Source of the DNA: DTU015 sp012837895
Lineage (GTDB): Bacteria > Bacillota > Sulfobacillia > Fermentithermobacillales > Fermentithermobacillaceae
DNA length: 64,000 nt
Direction of reading: 5' to 3'
Assembly (NCBI GenBank): GCA_050952085.1
Contig: JBMNKH010000003.1
Span: 186,001 to 250,000, forward strand
In this document: in pieces, positions 43,010 through 50,637 of the stretch
Numbering within the stretch: the stretch's first letter is position 1
How the letters are laid out: the number at the start of each line of letters is the position of its first letter
Notes under the pieces: generated by a model
What the model was told of the DNA's origin: nothing
The model's input: the letters and a program-made list of their open reading frames with translations, nothing else
The model's database searches: none
Program-made: the position numbers and the translations under genes

Positions 43010-44317
43010 GTGGATCTTAGGAATGTTATCTCCGTTACCCAGCTAAACTCCTATATCCGCAAGCTATTCTGGCAAGACGATTTCTTGCGGCAGGTGTTTA
43101 TCCAGGGTGAGATAGCAAACCTGAGAGATTACCAGGGCCACCTTTATTTTACCCTCAAGGATGAGAAGTCGAGCGTAAGAGCTGTTATGTGGCGTAGCAA
43201 CAGGATGCGCATGTCTTTCGTTCCCAAGGAAGGTATGCAGGTTATCGTCGCCGGAAGCGTGTCTGTATATGAGCGCGACGGTGTTTACCAGGTATACGCT
43301 ACGTACATGGAGCCGGCGGGGCTGGGTGCGCTGTACGCCCAGCTTGAAGAGCTCAAGGCGAAGCTTGAAAAAGAAGGGCTGTTTGCTACTGAGCGCAAGA
43401 GACCCCTTCCCATGTTCCCTAGGAAGATAGGTTTGGTCACTTCAATACGCGGTGCTGCCATAAAAGACATTGTGTCGGTAGGCAGGCGGCGCTACCCAGG
43501 AGTCCGGTTTGTGGTTGCAGATTCCAAGGTACAGGGTGAGGGTGCCGAAGTGGAAATCGCCGCAGGTATCAAGCTGCTCAACCAGGTGCCGGATGTAGAC
43601 GTGATAATCGTTGGGAGGGGCGGCGGCTCCCAGGAAGACTTGTTTGTATTCAACCACGAGCTAGTGGCCCGGGCCATATATAGTTCCAGGGTACCTGTAG
43701 TTTCGGCTGTAGGTCACGAGCGGGATGTTACCATAGCGGATCTTGTGGCAGATGTGAGGGCTGCTACGCCTTCGGCCGCAGCTGAGCTGGTGGTGCCTAA
43801 CGCAAGGGAACTCCAAACCAAGGTGGGAAGGCTTGTTCAAAGGGCCTACGGTAGCCTTGCGCTTGAGATAAGGAACAGTCGCGCCCGTTTGCAGGGCCTG
43901 AGTTCCCGTCCGTGCCTCCAGAGGCCTGACTGGTTCCTTGTGTCTGCAGGCGAGACGCTCATCAGGCTCAAACAACAACTGATTGACGCAATGAAGTTCA
44001 TTTCTTCAGCCGGGGACGAGGTGTTGGACCTCAAGCAAGCTCTTGCCCATGCAATGGACTTTTTCTTGAGTGCAAACAGGCAAAGATTTGGCTCCCTTGC
44101 CCTCAAACTTGAAACTCTCAGCCCCCTGTCCGTGCTTTCCAGGGGCTACAGCGTAGCCAGGTCGGTTCCGGATATGAGAATTATCAGGAGTTACGCGGAT
44201 GTTAGTGAGGGAGACCAGGTACTCGTCAACTTGTACAAGGGTTCCCTTGTTTGCCGTGTTGAAGAAACCACCGGTGAGGAGGTGCCAAGCTCAAGTGAGT
44301 TCAAAGCCCGAAATTGA
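43010..44317 (+). CDS. xseA: Exodeoxyribonuclease VII large subunit
   Basis: About 435 residues. The N-terminal OB fold includes VTQLNSYIRKLF and FIQGEIANLRDYQGHLYFTLKDE, and the catalytic domain includes GLVTSIRGAAIKDIVSVGRR, IIVGRGGGSQEDLFVFN and VVSAVGHERDVTIADLVAD, with a helical C terminus. I prefer the GTG at 43010 preceded by AAAGGTGG; the frame also opens at an ATG at 42992 that lies directly on a purine run. It degrades single-stranded DNA to short acid-soluble oligonucleotides together with XseB. Confidence 0.94.
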   Translation: MDLRNVISVTQLNSYIRKLFWQDDFLRQVFIQGEIANLRDYQGHLYFTLKDEKSSVRAVMWRSNRMRMSFVPKEGMQVIVAGSVSVYERDGVYQVYATYMEPAGLGALYAQLEELKAKLEKEGLFATERKRPLPMFPRKIGLVTSIRGAAIKDIVSVGRRRYPGVRFVVADSKVQGEGAEVEIAAGIKLLNQVPDVDVIIVGRGGGSQEDLFVFNHELVARAIYSSRVPVVSAVGHERDVTIADLVADVRAATPSAAAELVVPNARELQTKVGRLVQRAYGSLALEIRNSRARLQGLSSRPCLQRPDWFLVSAGETLIRLKQQLIDAMKFISSAGDEVLDLKQALAHAMDFFLSANRQRFGSLALKLETLSPLSVLSRGYSVARSVPDMRIIRSYADVSEGDQVLVNLYKGSLVCRVEETTGEEVPSSSEFKARN

Positions 44318-44627
44318 TGTGGCAGGAATGACCGGAGTACCCGGGGCAGCCGGGACAGGGTCGGTAGGAGACAACCAGCAAGATATGAGTTTTGCAGATA
44401 TGCTTAGCCAGCTGGAGGAAATTGTGAATAGGCTGGAAAGCGGCGAATTGTCCCTGGAAGAGTCTCTCGCTAAGTTCGAAGAAGGAGTACAGCTCGCGAG
44501 AAAACTGGAGTCTATTCTCGCACGCGCAGAGAGCAGGGTTCAGGAGATACTCAAGAAAGAGGAAGAGACAAGTAACTCTGAGACGGAGGAGCTTGATGAT
44601 TTCAGCGGCCCTTGCAAAGGAACTTGA
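44295..44627 (+). CDS. xseB: Exodeoxyribonuclease VII small subunit
   Basis: 110 residues from a GTG at 44295 that follows GAGGAGG and overlaps the xseA 3' end. The family block MSFADMLSQLEEIVNRLESG begins about 34 residues in, followed by LSLEESLAKFEEGVQLARKLESIL. The N-terminal extension rich in Gly, Ala and Thr is longer than usual, so a later start such as the ATG at 44329 is possible. The gene overlaps ispA at its 3' end. Confidence 0.88.
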   Translation: MSSKPEIDVAGMTGVPGAAGTGSVGDNQQDMSFADMLSQLEEIVNRLESGELSLEESLAKFEEGVQLARKLESILARAESRVQEILKKEEETSNSETEELDDFSGPCKGT

Positions 44628-45579
44628 GGAATACCTAAAGGTAATAGACAGCGCCATAGGAGAAGCTATCGACAGTTACCCCTGGGGTGTTCCTAAACTC
44701 AAAGAAGCGGTGCGCTACTCCCTTGAGGGGGGCAAGAGGCTTAGGAGCATCATATTGCTTTCCGTATATGATGAACTCTCAAGCGCATCTGAGGCCTCAG
44801 AGCCGGTGGTGGGTCAGTCAGGACTTCCAGACCCATCCAACCTTTCACGACCTCCGGGGTATTGGGATGGGCCCATGGCTTTTGCGGTAGCACTGGAGAT
44901 GATCCAGGCGTATTCCCTGGTACACGACGATTTGCCCTGTATGGATGATGATGACTACCGCAGGGGCAGGTTGAGCTGTCACAAGAAGTTCGGCGAAGCT
45001 ACCGCTTTGCTCTGCGGGGATGCGCTGCTCACCATGGCGTTTGAGTGCATGGTGTCGTGCAAGGGCATTCCACACGAACAAATGTTACGGGCTGCACTGG
45101 CGATTGCCAGGGCTGCCGGGCCTTCCGGAATGGTAGGCGGACAGCTATTGGACTTGCTCTTCGAAGGCCAGACCGAAGTTCCCGGCATTCCGGACATGTA
45201 CAGGATGAAGACGGGCGCCTTGTTCCGGTGCTCAGCCATGGCCGGGGCCATCCTGGCGGGTGCTTCCACGAATGTGGTTGAGCTGTGCGGAACTTGGGGC
45301 GAACTGTTCGGGTACGCATACCAAATAATCGATGATATTGAAGACTCAGGTGCAGGCGGCAAAGAGCAGGACAAGAATACCTTGCTCAAGACAATGAGCC
45401 TATCTGAGGCATGTATGGAAGCAAAACAAAGCCTTACGAAAAGCATCGAAGCCGCTTCAGCTGTGTTCCCTGGCCAGGTCCTGATAAAGGAACTGTCAGG
45501 CATTTACCTCTCCAGGCTCGAGGACCTTGAGCATTCTGAAGGTCTTGAACATTCTAATTCTAATGATGGCCGGCGATGA
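44596..45579 (+). CDS. ispA: Farnesyl/geranyl diphosphate synthase (class 1 polyprenyl synthase)
   Basis: About 327 residues from the ATG at 44596 behind GGAGGA. The first Asp-rich motif is HDDLPCMDDDDYRRG and the second is YQIIDDIEDSG, with GGKRLR near the N terminus. It condenses isopentenyl diphosphate with allylic diphosphates. In the usual OLE operon ispA is directly followed by the OLE RNA, oapA and dxs; here about 3.9 kb of accessory DNA intervenes. A Ser/Glu-rich insert (about residues 55-80) and a C-terminal run with repeated LEHSE-like elements look unusual. Confidence 0.93.
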   Translation: MISAALAKELEEYLKVIDSAIGEAIDSYPWGVPKLKEAVRYSLEGGKRLRSIILLSVYDELSSASEASEPVVGQSGLPDPSNLSRPPGYWDGPMAFAVALEMIQAYSLVHDDLPCMDDDDYRRGRLSCHKKFGEATALLCGDALLTMAFECMVSCKGIPHEQMLRAALAIARAAGPSGMVGGQLLDLLFEGQTEVPGIPDMYRMKTGALFRCSAMAGAILAGASTNVVELCGTWGELFGYAYQIIDDIEDSGAGGKEQDKNTLLKTMSLSEACMEAKQSLTKSIEAASAVFPGQVLIKELSGIYLSRLEDLEHSEGLEHSNSNDGRR

Positions 45580-45720
45580 CCACCTGCTGCTGTTTCACGC
45601 GTTTTCCGGCGCCCCATGCCACCATGCAGCTGCTCAAAAGAGGAGTACGAGTACACCGTTTGGCCCTGAACCCCTGGGACGTGGCCGCGGAACCATGATT
45701 CCCATGTGGGAGGAAAGCCA

Positions 45721-46200
45721 ATGCGCATACGGATTATCCTTGTAGGCAAGATACGGGAGAAATACCTTCGTGAGGGCGTTTCCGAGTACATGAAACGCCT
45801 TAAGCCCTATGCCCAGGTTGAACTGGTTGAACTCCGAGATGAACCGGTCCCGGAGACGTTTTCGGAGAAGCAGTTGGCGTTAGCCCGTGAGACAGAGGCC
45901 GAACGCATCTTGCGGACGCTCAGGGATAACGAATACCTGGTTGTTCTGGACATCGGGGGCACCCAGATGTCCTCTGAAGAGCTCAGCCGCTGGATCCAGG
46001 AACGCGCCCTTTCCGGCGACTCCAACCTGGCCTTTGTGATCGGCAGCACCACGGGATTGGCGCCTGAGATCCTTTCCCGTGCACGATTCCGCCTATCCAT
46101 GGGTCTCATGACCTTCCCTCACCAGTTCATGCCGATGCTCCTTGCGGAGCAGTTGTACAGGGCGTTTAAGATTGGTAGGGGGGAGCCATATCACCGCTAG
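45721..46200 (+). CDS. rlmH: 23S rRNA (pseudouridine1915-N3)-methyltransferase RlmH
   Basis: 159 residues of the SPOUT family. The start MRIRIILVGKIREKYLREG and the knot-forming FVIGSTTGLAPEIL and LSMGLMTFPHQFMPMLLAEQLYRAFKI segments are diagnostic. It methylates pseudouridine 1915 in helix 69 of 23S rRNA. The C terminus GEPYHR is the conserved end. GGGAGG precedes the ATG. The 140 bases between ispA and this gene contain nothing I recognise. This is the last intact housekeeping gene before the accessory patch. Confidence 0.95.
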   Translation: MRIRIILVGKIREKYLREGVSEYMKRLKPYAQVELVELRDEPVPETFSEKQLALARETEAERILRTLRDNEYLVVLDIGGTQMSSEELSRWIQERALSGDSNLAFVIGSTTGLAPEILSRARFRLSMGLMTFPHQFMPMLLAEQLYRAFKIGRGEPYHR

Positions 46201-46518
46201 ATGGAGGCATTTGGTGAATGCAAGTGTTCATATCGTCGCCTGCTGTGAGGGCAATCCCAGACTAATCGTATGAGAACGAGATGTCAAGGATCGGCGGTTA
46301 CAGCGACTAGAGAGGGGAATAGACAGCAAGCCCATTGGTGCCAAGCCTTATAGCGCTTGCCGCCTTGAGCAACAAAGCCGTTGCAAACAGTGGACTGCGT
46401 GAAGAGCAACTTGACTATGAGACAACTACCTAAGGGGAGACAACCACCTAAGTCTTGAACAAGAAGTGGATTACCATACGAAGATATCTACCGCAACTGT
46501 TGACTTCTTGAGAGTCAG
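46201..46518. other. Intergenic stretch without a recognisable gene
   Basis: No credible ORF. The only structure seen is a near-perfect 17-base duplication, GAGACAACTACCTAAGG at 46419 repeated from 46437 with one change. The stretch lies at the left edge of a degraded accessory patch and may be decayed mobile-element DNA. Confidence 0.5.
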
Positions 46519-47317
46519 CTAGGAGTCCGTACTCCGGGTCCGGGAGTGACCCTCCTTGGTAGACCGAAGCGAAGCTCTAGGGTTTCTCAATCTAACGTTT
46601 CGAGAGCCTGGATCGGCTCGAAACTCCTTCGGGAAATGCCAGATGTTGAATGTTGCGTTAGGATATGTGTCGTAGGCCAGAGAGTCCCATCCAAGTCGGT
46701 GCGAAAAGTGCTGAATGATTTGTACCTTTCCAGGATTAAGGGCAGCAGAGGGATCCAGGTAACAATTGGTACTTGATGTCACAGCTCCGGTCAATAGGTC
46801 CACACACTGGAGAGGCAACAACAAGCTCGAATCAGCCTTTTCTACGTTAAGCAATCTCGCCTGTTCGTCCACTTTGGTTAGATAGCGATTGGTGATGATA
46901 TGAAGCACCTCATGCCGTTTGTCGTATGCGTCGGATCGATTGTCGAGCACGACCCAATACGACGTCCCGCCTAATCGTTGGACTAAACGACTAAGCAACT
47001 CCCAATAGGTGGCGTAAAACGCTTCCTCGGTGTCGAACGACCACTTGCGGTATACGTCCTTCTTGATTACGATGATGTGTGGGCAAGCGTGTATCTAGAA
47101 CGTAATCAACGATACGCAATGCCACTTCAATTGCGGCCTTGTACTTGCGAATCCTAGTCCACTTAATCTCTTCGTCCAGCCGATATTCTGCCTTGACCGT
47201 GGTTACGAACTCAACCAATTCCTCGAGTTGGCTTTCAGAAATACAAAGAGCCCCTATACCATAGCACTTGGAACCAGTATGCGTGCCACTCTCGTCAGCG
47301 AATATGAAATACTCCAA
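46519..47317 (-). pseudogene. Frameshifted DUF3800 family protein gene
   Basis: The N-terminal half begins TTG at 47317 behind GGAGG and reads MEYFIFADESGTHTGSKCYG, the DESG motif of DUF3800, an RNase-H-like family often carried on mobile elements. The frame breaks near 47080-47092; shifting one base restores CPHIIVIKKDVYRKWSFDT and runs into the C-terminal half, which has WVVLDNRSDAYDKRHEVL and LQCVDLLTGAVTSS, also conserved in the family. The two parts together would make about 265-290 residues. The simplest reading is one single-base indel in an otherwise intact gene, through either recent decay or a sequencing error. The function of DUF3800 is not established. Confidence 0.82.
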
Positions 47318-47572
47318 ACGAAACAGCCTCCATGGTTAGTGTAGGAACACTTGGATCGTTCGCCCAGTTCGGCAGTTTCTCCTTCGGAGCCATGAGCAAT
47401 TACGAGAGTCTGCACAGTCTCTTTCAGTGTGTTGTGCTTACAACAATGCCTATGTATTCTGCATCTGATTCCACACTGGCGTCTTGGAAGTCCAAATGGC
47501 AGATTGCTGAACAGGCTTGCAGGGGGTTCGATACGACAGACGCAACAGCTATATAGGGCACCCGGGCCTGTC

Positions 47573-48857
47573 TTACAAGACCCTCCGGTATTGCTCCACA
47601 AACGGGCATGTCTCGTAAAACCGTCCTACGACAGTGGGGAACATGCCGCGGGTCATGCCGGCATCCGGGGAGAAGGTGTTGCCGCTTGTCCCCAGGAAGA
47701 CCTCCCGTTCGGTTACAAAGCCCACGTAGACTTGTGCCCAGTGCCCGGAGATATCGGCAAAGCTCTTGTCGTTCTGCATCACATTCACGCTTACGCCCTG
47801 GGGAGCGATGTATCTTCCCTTTGCGGCAAAGCCGATGAATGCTCTGCTCCTTCTGTGTTGATATAGTACGGAACGCCTGCCGGCTCGTCGTAGTTTCCCG
47901 CGGTTGCTGCGGTTCCGGCACTCCTTACTACCAGTGCGTACGGTGAAAACTCAGTCGCTTCGAACGTGATGAGCCATATCCCGTTTTTCTGCTCAAGTCT
48001 GGAGGGAATGGTTGTCACGACACCGCTTTCAGACTTGTGCACGACGGAGATTAGCTCCTTCACATCCAAGAGATGTTCAGGCACTGGCAGGGAGATGGTT
48101 ACTGAATAGCCTGGTGCAGGCTTCGTCTTTTGGCTTGTACCACTTATGTAGAGGGAAATACCAAAGAGGTAGACTTCGGCGCCAGCAGCAAAGCCGAAGC
48201 GTGCTACGTCCTCCTGCGTGTCGGAGATCTTCACCTCCACCGAGCTTGAAAAAGTGTCATCCATATCAGCGTTGGCGTTTACTTCTCCTTGACTTCCGGC
48301 GAACAGGCTGCTGGATACTTCTGTCACCGTTATGGTCTTGGGTTGTTGAGAAGCGGGTTTGCGCTGCCACTTGGCATAGAGGGTTATATCCTCCGTTATG
48401 GGGTCGAGAAGTCGAACTCCGTGGATAATCCGCTGTCCGAATACCAGCCTTGGAATGTGTAGTTCGTTCTTGTTGGGGCCGGAGGCTCGGTTGCGACTGC
48501 GTTATACGGGACGGTTTGGCTGGGTACGGTACTGCCGCCACTTGATTCGAAGGTCACTGTGTACGTATTGATTGTCCACTTGGCGAGGCAGTCGAAAATG
48601 CGGGTCACCTTGAGGGCCGCTCCTTCCGGCAAAGAAGTCCAAATGCTGCAGCGCGGGCACAGCGCCTGGCACCCTCCATCCGGCGCGGTAGTCGCGGTAG
48701 TCTTGAGAAAGCAGGTGCCTATGCGTGGGAACTCTTTTTCCGTTACACCTGAAGGGCAGGGGCAGCATGGAGTTTCCGTGGCTTGCTCCAAAGGTCTTGT
48801 TATGGGTAGTCCTTCCTGCTTCTTCCTGTTTTCCATCGCGCTGCCCCCTTCGGGCAC
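47573..48857 (-). pseudogene. Frameshifted surface-protein remnant with InlB B-repeat and SLH domain
   Basis: Three minus-strand segments join in order when two single-base shifts are allowed. The 5' segment ends in a Listeria-Bacteroides-type repeat (VTFESSGGSTVPSQTVPYNA, then YTFQGWYSDSGL). Adding one base near 48398 continues into ITEDITLYAKWQRKPA and a beta-rich middle part. Adding one base near 47845 continues into FIGFAAKGRYIAPQ and an SLH domain (FADISGHWAQVYVGFVTERE, then FSPDAGMTRGMFPTVVGRFYE). Such proteins attach to the cell wall by SLH domains. There is no signal peptide at the start, so the 5' end is also missing. Only one SLH copy remains. It is a decayed S-layer-type gene; the 255 bases to its left hold nothing recognisable. 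Confidence 0.78.
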
Positions 48858-48941
48858 TTCAAGAGTATTGGGACTCCACAGGGCAGAGGTGATAGCACTG
48901 ACCCTAGAAGCTGTGTTTCTACTTTTCTAGGCGACGAGTGG

Positions 48942-49190
48942 GTGGCTTGCGATAAAGAACTTCTTGTGGCAAAGGGAGCCTACTTGTCGAGTATCGGGAA
49001 CTTCACTGAAGCCTCGACCTGCCTGGATGCGGCCATCCCCCGGCTTACCGAAGACGACCGTGACCTTTATGTTGAGGCCATGACCCACAAGGCCCGGGTG
49101 CTCCGGAACTTCATCTCCTTTGAGGAATCCAACAAGATCTTGGACAAGCTTGTTGCCGAACTCGATGACCTTTCGTCCGAACGCTGCTAG
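48942..49190 (+). CDS. Short orphan ORF with TPR-like helical pattern
   Basis: 82 residues from a possible GTG with no convincing ribosome site. The pattern KGAYLSSIGNFTEASTCLDA resembles the first helices of a tetratricopeptide repeat, with a second pair following (THKARVLRNFISFEESNKIL). The open frame extends upstream without a clear start, so this may be the end of a degraded longer gene. It lies between the surface-protein remnant and the 53-bp repeats. Reality as an expressed gene is uncertain. Confidence 0.35.
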   Translation: MACDKELLVAKGAYLSSIGNFTEASTCLDAAIPRLTEDDRDLYVEAMTHKARVLRNFISFEESNKILDKLVAELDDLSSERC

Positions 49191-49194
49191 CATT

Positions 49195-49325
49195 GGTGCA
49201 TCTGGTGCACCATTTCATGCGTAGGAGCGCGCGGAATCCCGAAGATTGGTACACGTGGTGCACCGTTTTGGCTGCAGAGGTGCCTGAAATCCGAAGAATC
49301 GGTGCACGTGGTGCGCCATTTCCAC
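49195..49325. repeat. 53-bp tandem repeat, two full copies and a partial third
   Basis: Copies begin at 49195, 49248 and 49301, exactly 53 bases apart. Each starts with a palindromic core of the type GGTRCACGTGGTGCRCC, followed by ATTT or GTTT, and ends near CCGAAGAAT. A 53-base period is not a multiple of three, so a coding repeat is unlikely. The array lies about 75 bases upstream of the putative OLE promoter. Confidence 0.8.
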
Positions 49326-49400
49326 TATCACAACACTCATGGGTGATGGTATCGCGGGCCGGCGGACCCGGCGGCCAACGGCATCCGGTGAATGGGTGAT

Positions 49401-49429
49401 TTGACACTTACGCTGGGATTTTGTATAGT
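49401..49429 (+). promoter_or_regulatory. Strong sigma-A-like promoter for the OLE RNA
   Basis: A consensus TTGACA and TATAGT are separated by exactly 17 bases. The predicted start near 49436 falls right at the 5' strand of the closing helix of the putative OLE RNA, which supports both calls. Confidence 0.82.
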
Positions 49430-49436
49430 TGTTGCT

Positions 49437-50055
49437 GCGACCTCTTTGAGGGTACAGTATTCTAGTAGATTCTGCGTTCCCAGGGCGGGGCTAAAAATCC
49501 GTCATGGCCTTACCTGAATCGCCTTGTCAGGGGCCGGATGCGCCCAGCGTTCGGTCTGGGCAGGGAAGAGGAAAAAAGGGAGGCCTGCAATGGCATGCAG
49601 GTGACGAGTACCAAAAGCTGCCCTTTTTTCGGGAAGGCAGTATAGCCTGGATGAACGGTTTAACCCGGATGAAAGGTTGGACCCGGATGAACGGTCTAAC
49701 CCGGGTTAACGGGTTATCCCGGAGGAACGGGTTATCATGTCTTCACAGGTAGATTCTCGTTAGGAGAAGGGCCTGCTTTGAGTGGCTGGATGGGATGGAT
49801 GTTTTCCTGAAAATCCGGTTGCAAAAGAAGCTAGGAAAGGCAGATCTCTGAGGAAAACTCCTAGACTGTCTCTCACGGGGGTATCTGTGGGATTACGGTG
49901 TGAACTAAGTGGCGATCCAGCGCTGTTCCTGGCGACAGAACAGGCAGGACTTAAAGGGGAACCGCCTTGGGCGTAAGCCCGGGTTGGCCTGCGGGAAATC
50001 CTGCTGGACCTTAAGTCACAAGATTTATCACAGGTACTACCCTCAAAGAGGTGAT
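49437..50055 (+). ncRNA. ole: OLE RNA (Ornate, Large, Extremophilic RNA)
   Basis: About 620 nt lacking any credible protein gene, which matches the known length of about 600 nt. The 5' end (ACCTCTTTGAGGGTA, 49440-49454) and 3' end (TACCCTCAAAGAGGT, 50038-50052) are perfectly complementary over 15 bp, giving a closing helix. Internal inverted repeats suggest dense folding, for example GACTTAAAGG with CCTTAAGTC around a GC-rich block containing GGGCGTAAGCCCGGGTTGG. The next genes are a small membrane protein of the OapA type and dxs, nadK, argR, recN, and the cluster upstream contains xseA, xseB and ispA, which is the reported OLE context. OLE RNA forms a membrane-associated complex with OapA and other proteins and has been tied to magnesium homeostasis and tolerance of cold, alcohols and other stresses. 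The call rests on context, length and the closing helix; a covariance search was not possible. Confidence 0.87.
49646..49735 (+). repeat. Five 18-bp imperfect tandem repeats inside the OLE RNA
   Basis: Five consecutive 18-base units start at 49646, 49664, 49682, 49700 and 49718, with consensus CCCGGATGAACGGTTTAA. Later copies drift towards CCCGGGTTAACGGGTTAT, which can pair with neighbours. The period would also encode a six-residue repeat, but no ribosome site supports an ORF. Confidence 0.88.
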
Positions 50056-50064
50056 CACAAATAG

Positions 50065-50622
50065 ATGGGTAAGAAACGAAACAACAATAACCGCCATTTT
50101 ATCCAAGGGTTAGGCCTTGGATTTTTTGCGTTTCTGCTAAGTTTTATCCTCAACGTATCCTTTGAAGAACTGGCCCAAGGGATTTCTGTTTACCTGAGTA
50201 TTCCCTTGTTTCTGCTTGTTATCGTCTTTGGCATACTGACAGATGGTATCGGGGTAGCAAGTACCAAAGCGGACGAGAAAGCCATCTTATCCATGGCATC
50301 TAGGAAGGTTGCCGGTGCAAGAGAGTCCCTATGGTTTGTCAGGAACGCCCCGAGGGTATCATCCGTCTTTAATGATGTAATCGGTGACGTATGCGCCACT
50401 TTGTCAGGCGCCCTTGCAGTTGCTATGATATACAAGGTAAGGTCCTTGTTTCCAACAGTTGACCTTGTATGGTTGACCAGCTTAGGTGTAGGTATCGTGT
50501 CAGCGTTGGGCATAGGCGGAAAGGCACTGTTCAAGCCGTTTGCCCTGAAACATGCAGAAGAAATGGTCTTGGTGCTTGGGAAAGCAAGCTACCTGATGCG
50601 CCGTGTTTTCAGGAGGAAATAG
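50065..50622 (+). CDS. oapA: OLE-associated membrane protein OapA
   Basis: A 185-residue membrane protein with a basic N terminus (MGKKRNNNNRHF). Hydrophobic segments lie near residues 12-32, 38-60, 105-125 and 133-150. A central cytoplasmic loop contains DGIGVASTKADEKAI, which fits the conserved acidic DxxxD-type region reported for OapA and its resemblance to a magnesium-transporter segment. The basic C terminus ends RRVFRRK. Position (directly after the OLE RNA, 16 bases before dxs), length and topology all match OapA, the first known protein partner of OLE RNA. The SD GAGGTGATC is perfect and overlaps the OLE closing helix. Confidence 0.87.
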   Translation: MGKKRNNNNRHFIQGLGLGFFAFLLSFILNVSFEELAQGISVYLSIPLFLLVIVFGILTDGIGVASTKADEKAILSMASRKVAGARESLWFVRNAPRVSSVFNDVIGDVCATLSGALAVAMIYKVRSLFPTVDLVWLTSLGVGIVSALGIGGKALFKPFALKHAEEMVLVLGKASYLMRRVFRRK

Positions 50623-50637
50623 AGGGAGGAAGACGGT

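Noticed and set aside
46201..46518. A possible tRNA or small structured RNA after rlmH
   Set aside because: No cloverleaf, TTCGA-type arm or CCA end could be found; only a short direct duplication is present.
47332..47556. A 74-codon plus-strand ORF between two pseudogenes
   Set aside because: No recognisable domain, no ribosome site, and surrounded by decayed DNA.
49504..49752. An 82-codon ORF with a six-residue MNGLTR-like repeat
   Set aside because: It is produced by the 18-nt tandem repeat inside the OLE RNA, lacks a ribosome site and covers a structured RNA.
49782..49976. A 64-codon ORF downstream of the 18-nt repeats
   Set aside because: No conserved features; it lies inside the putative OLE RNA.
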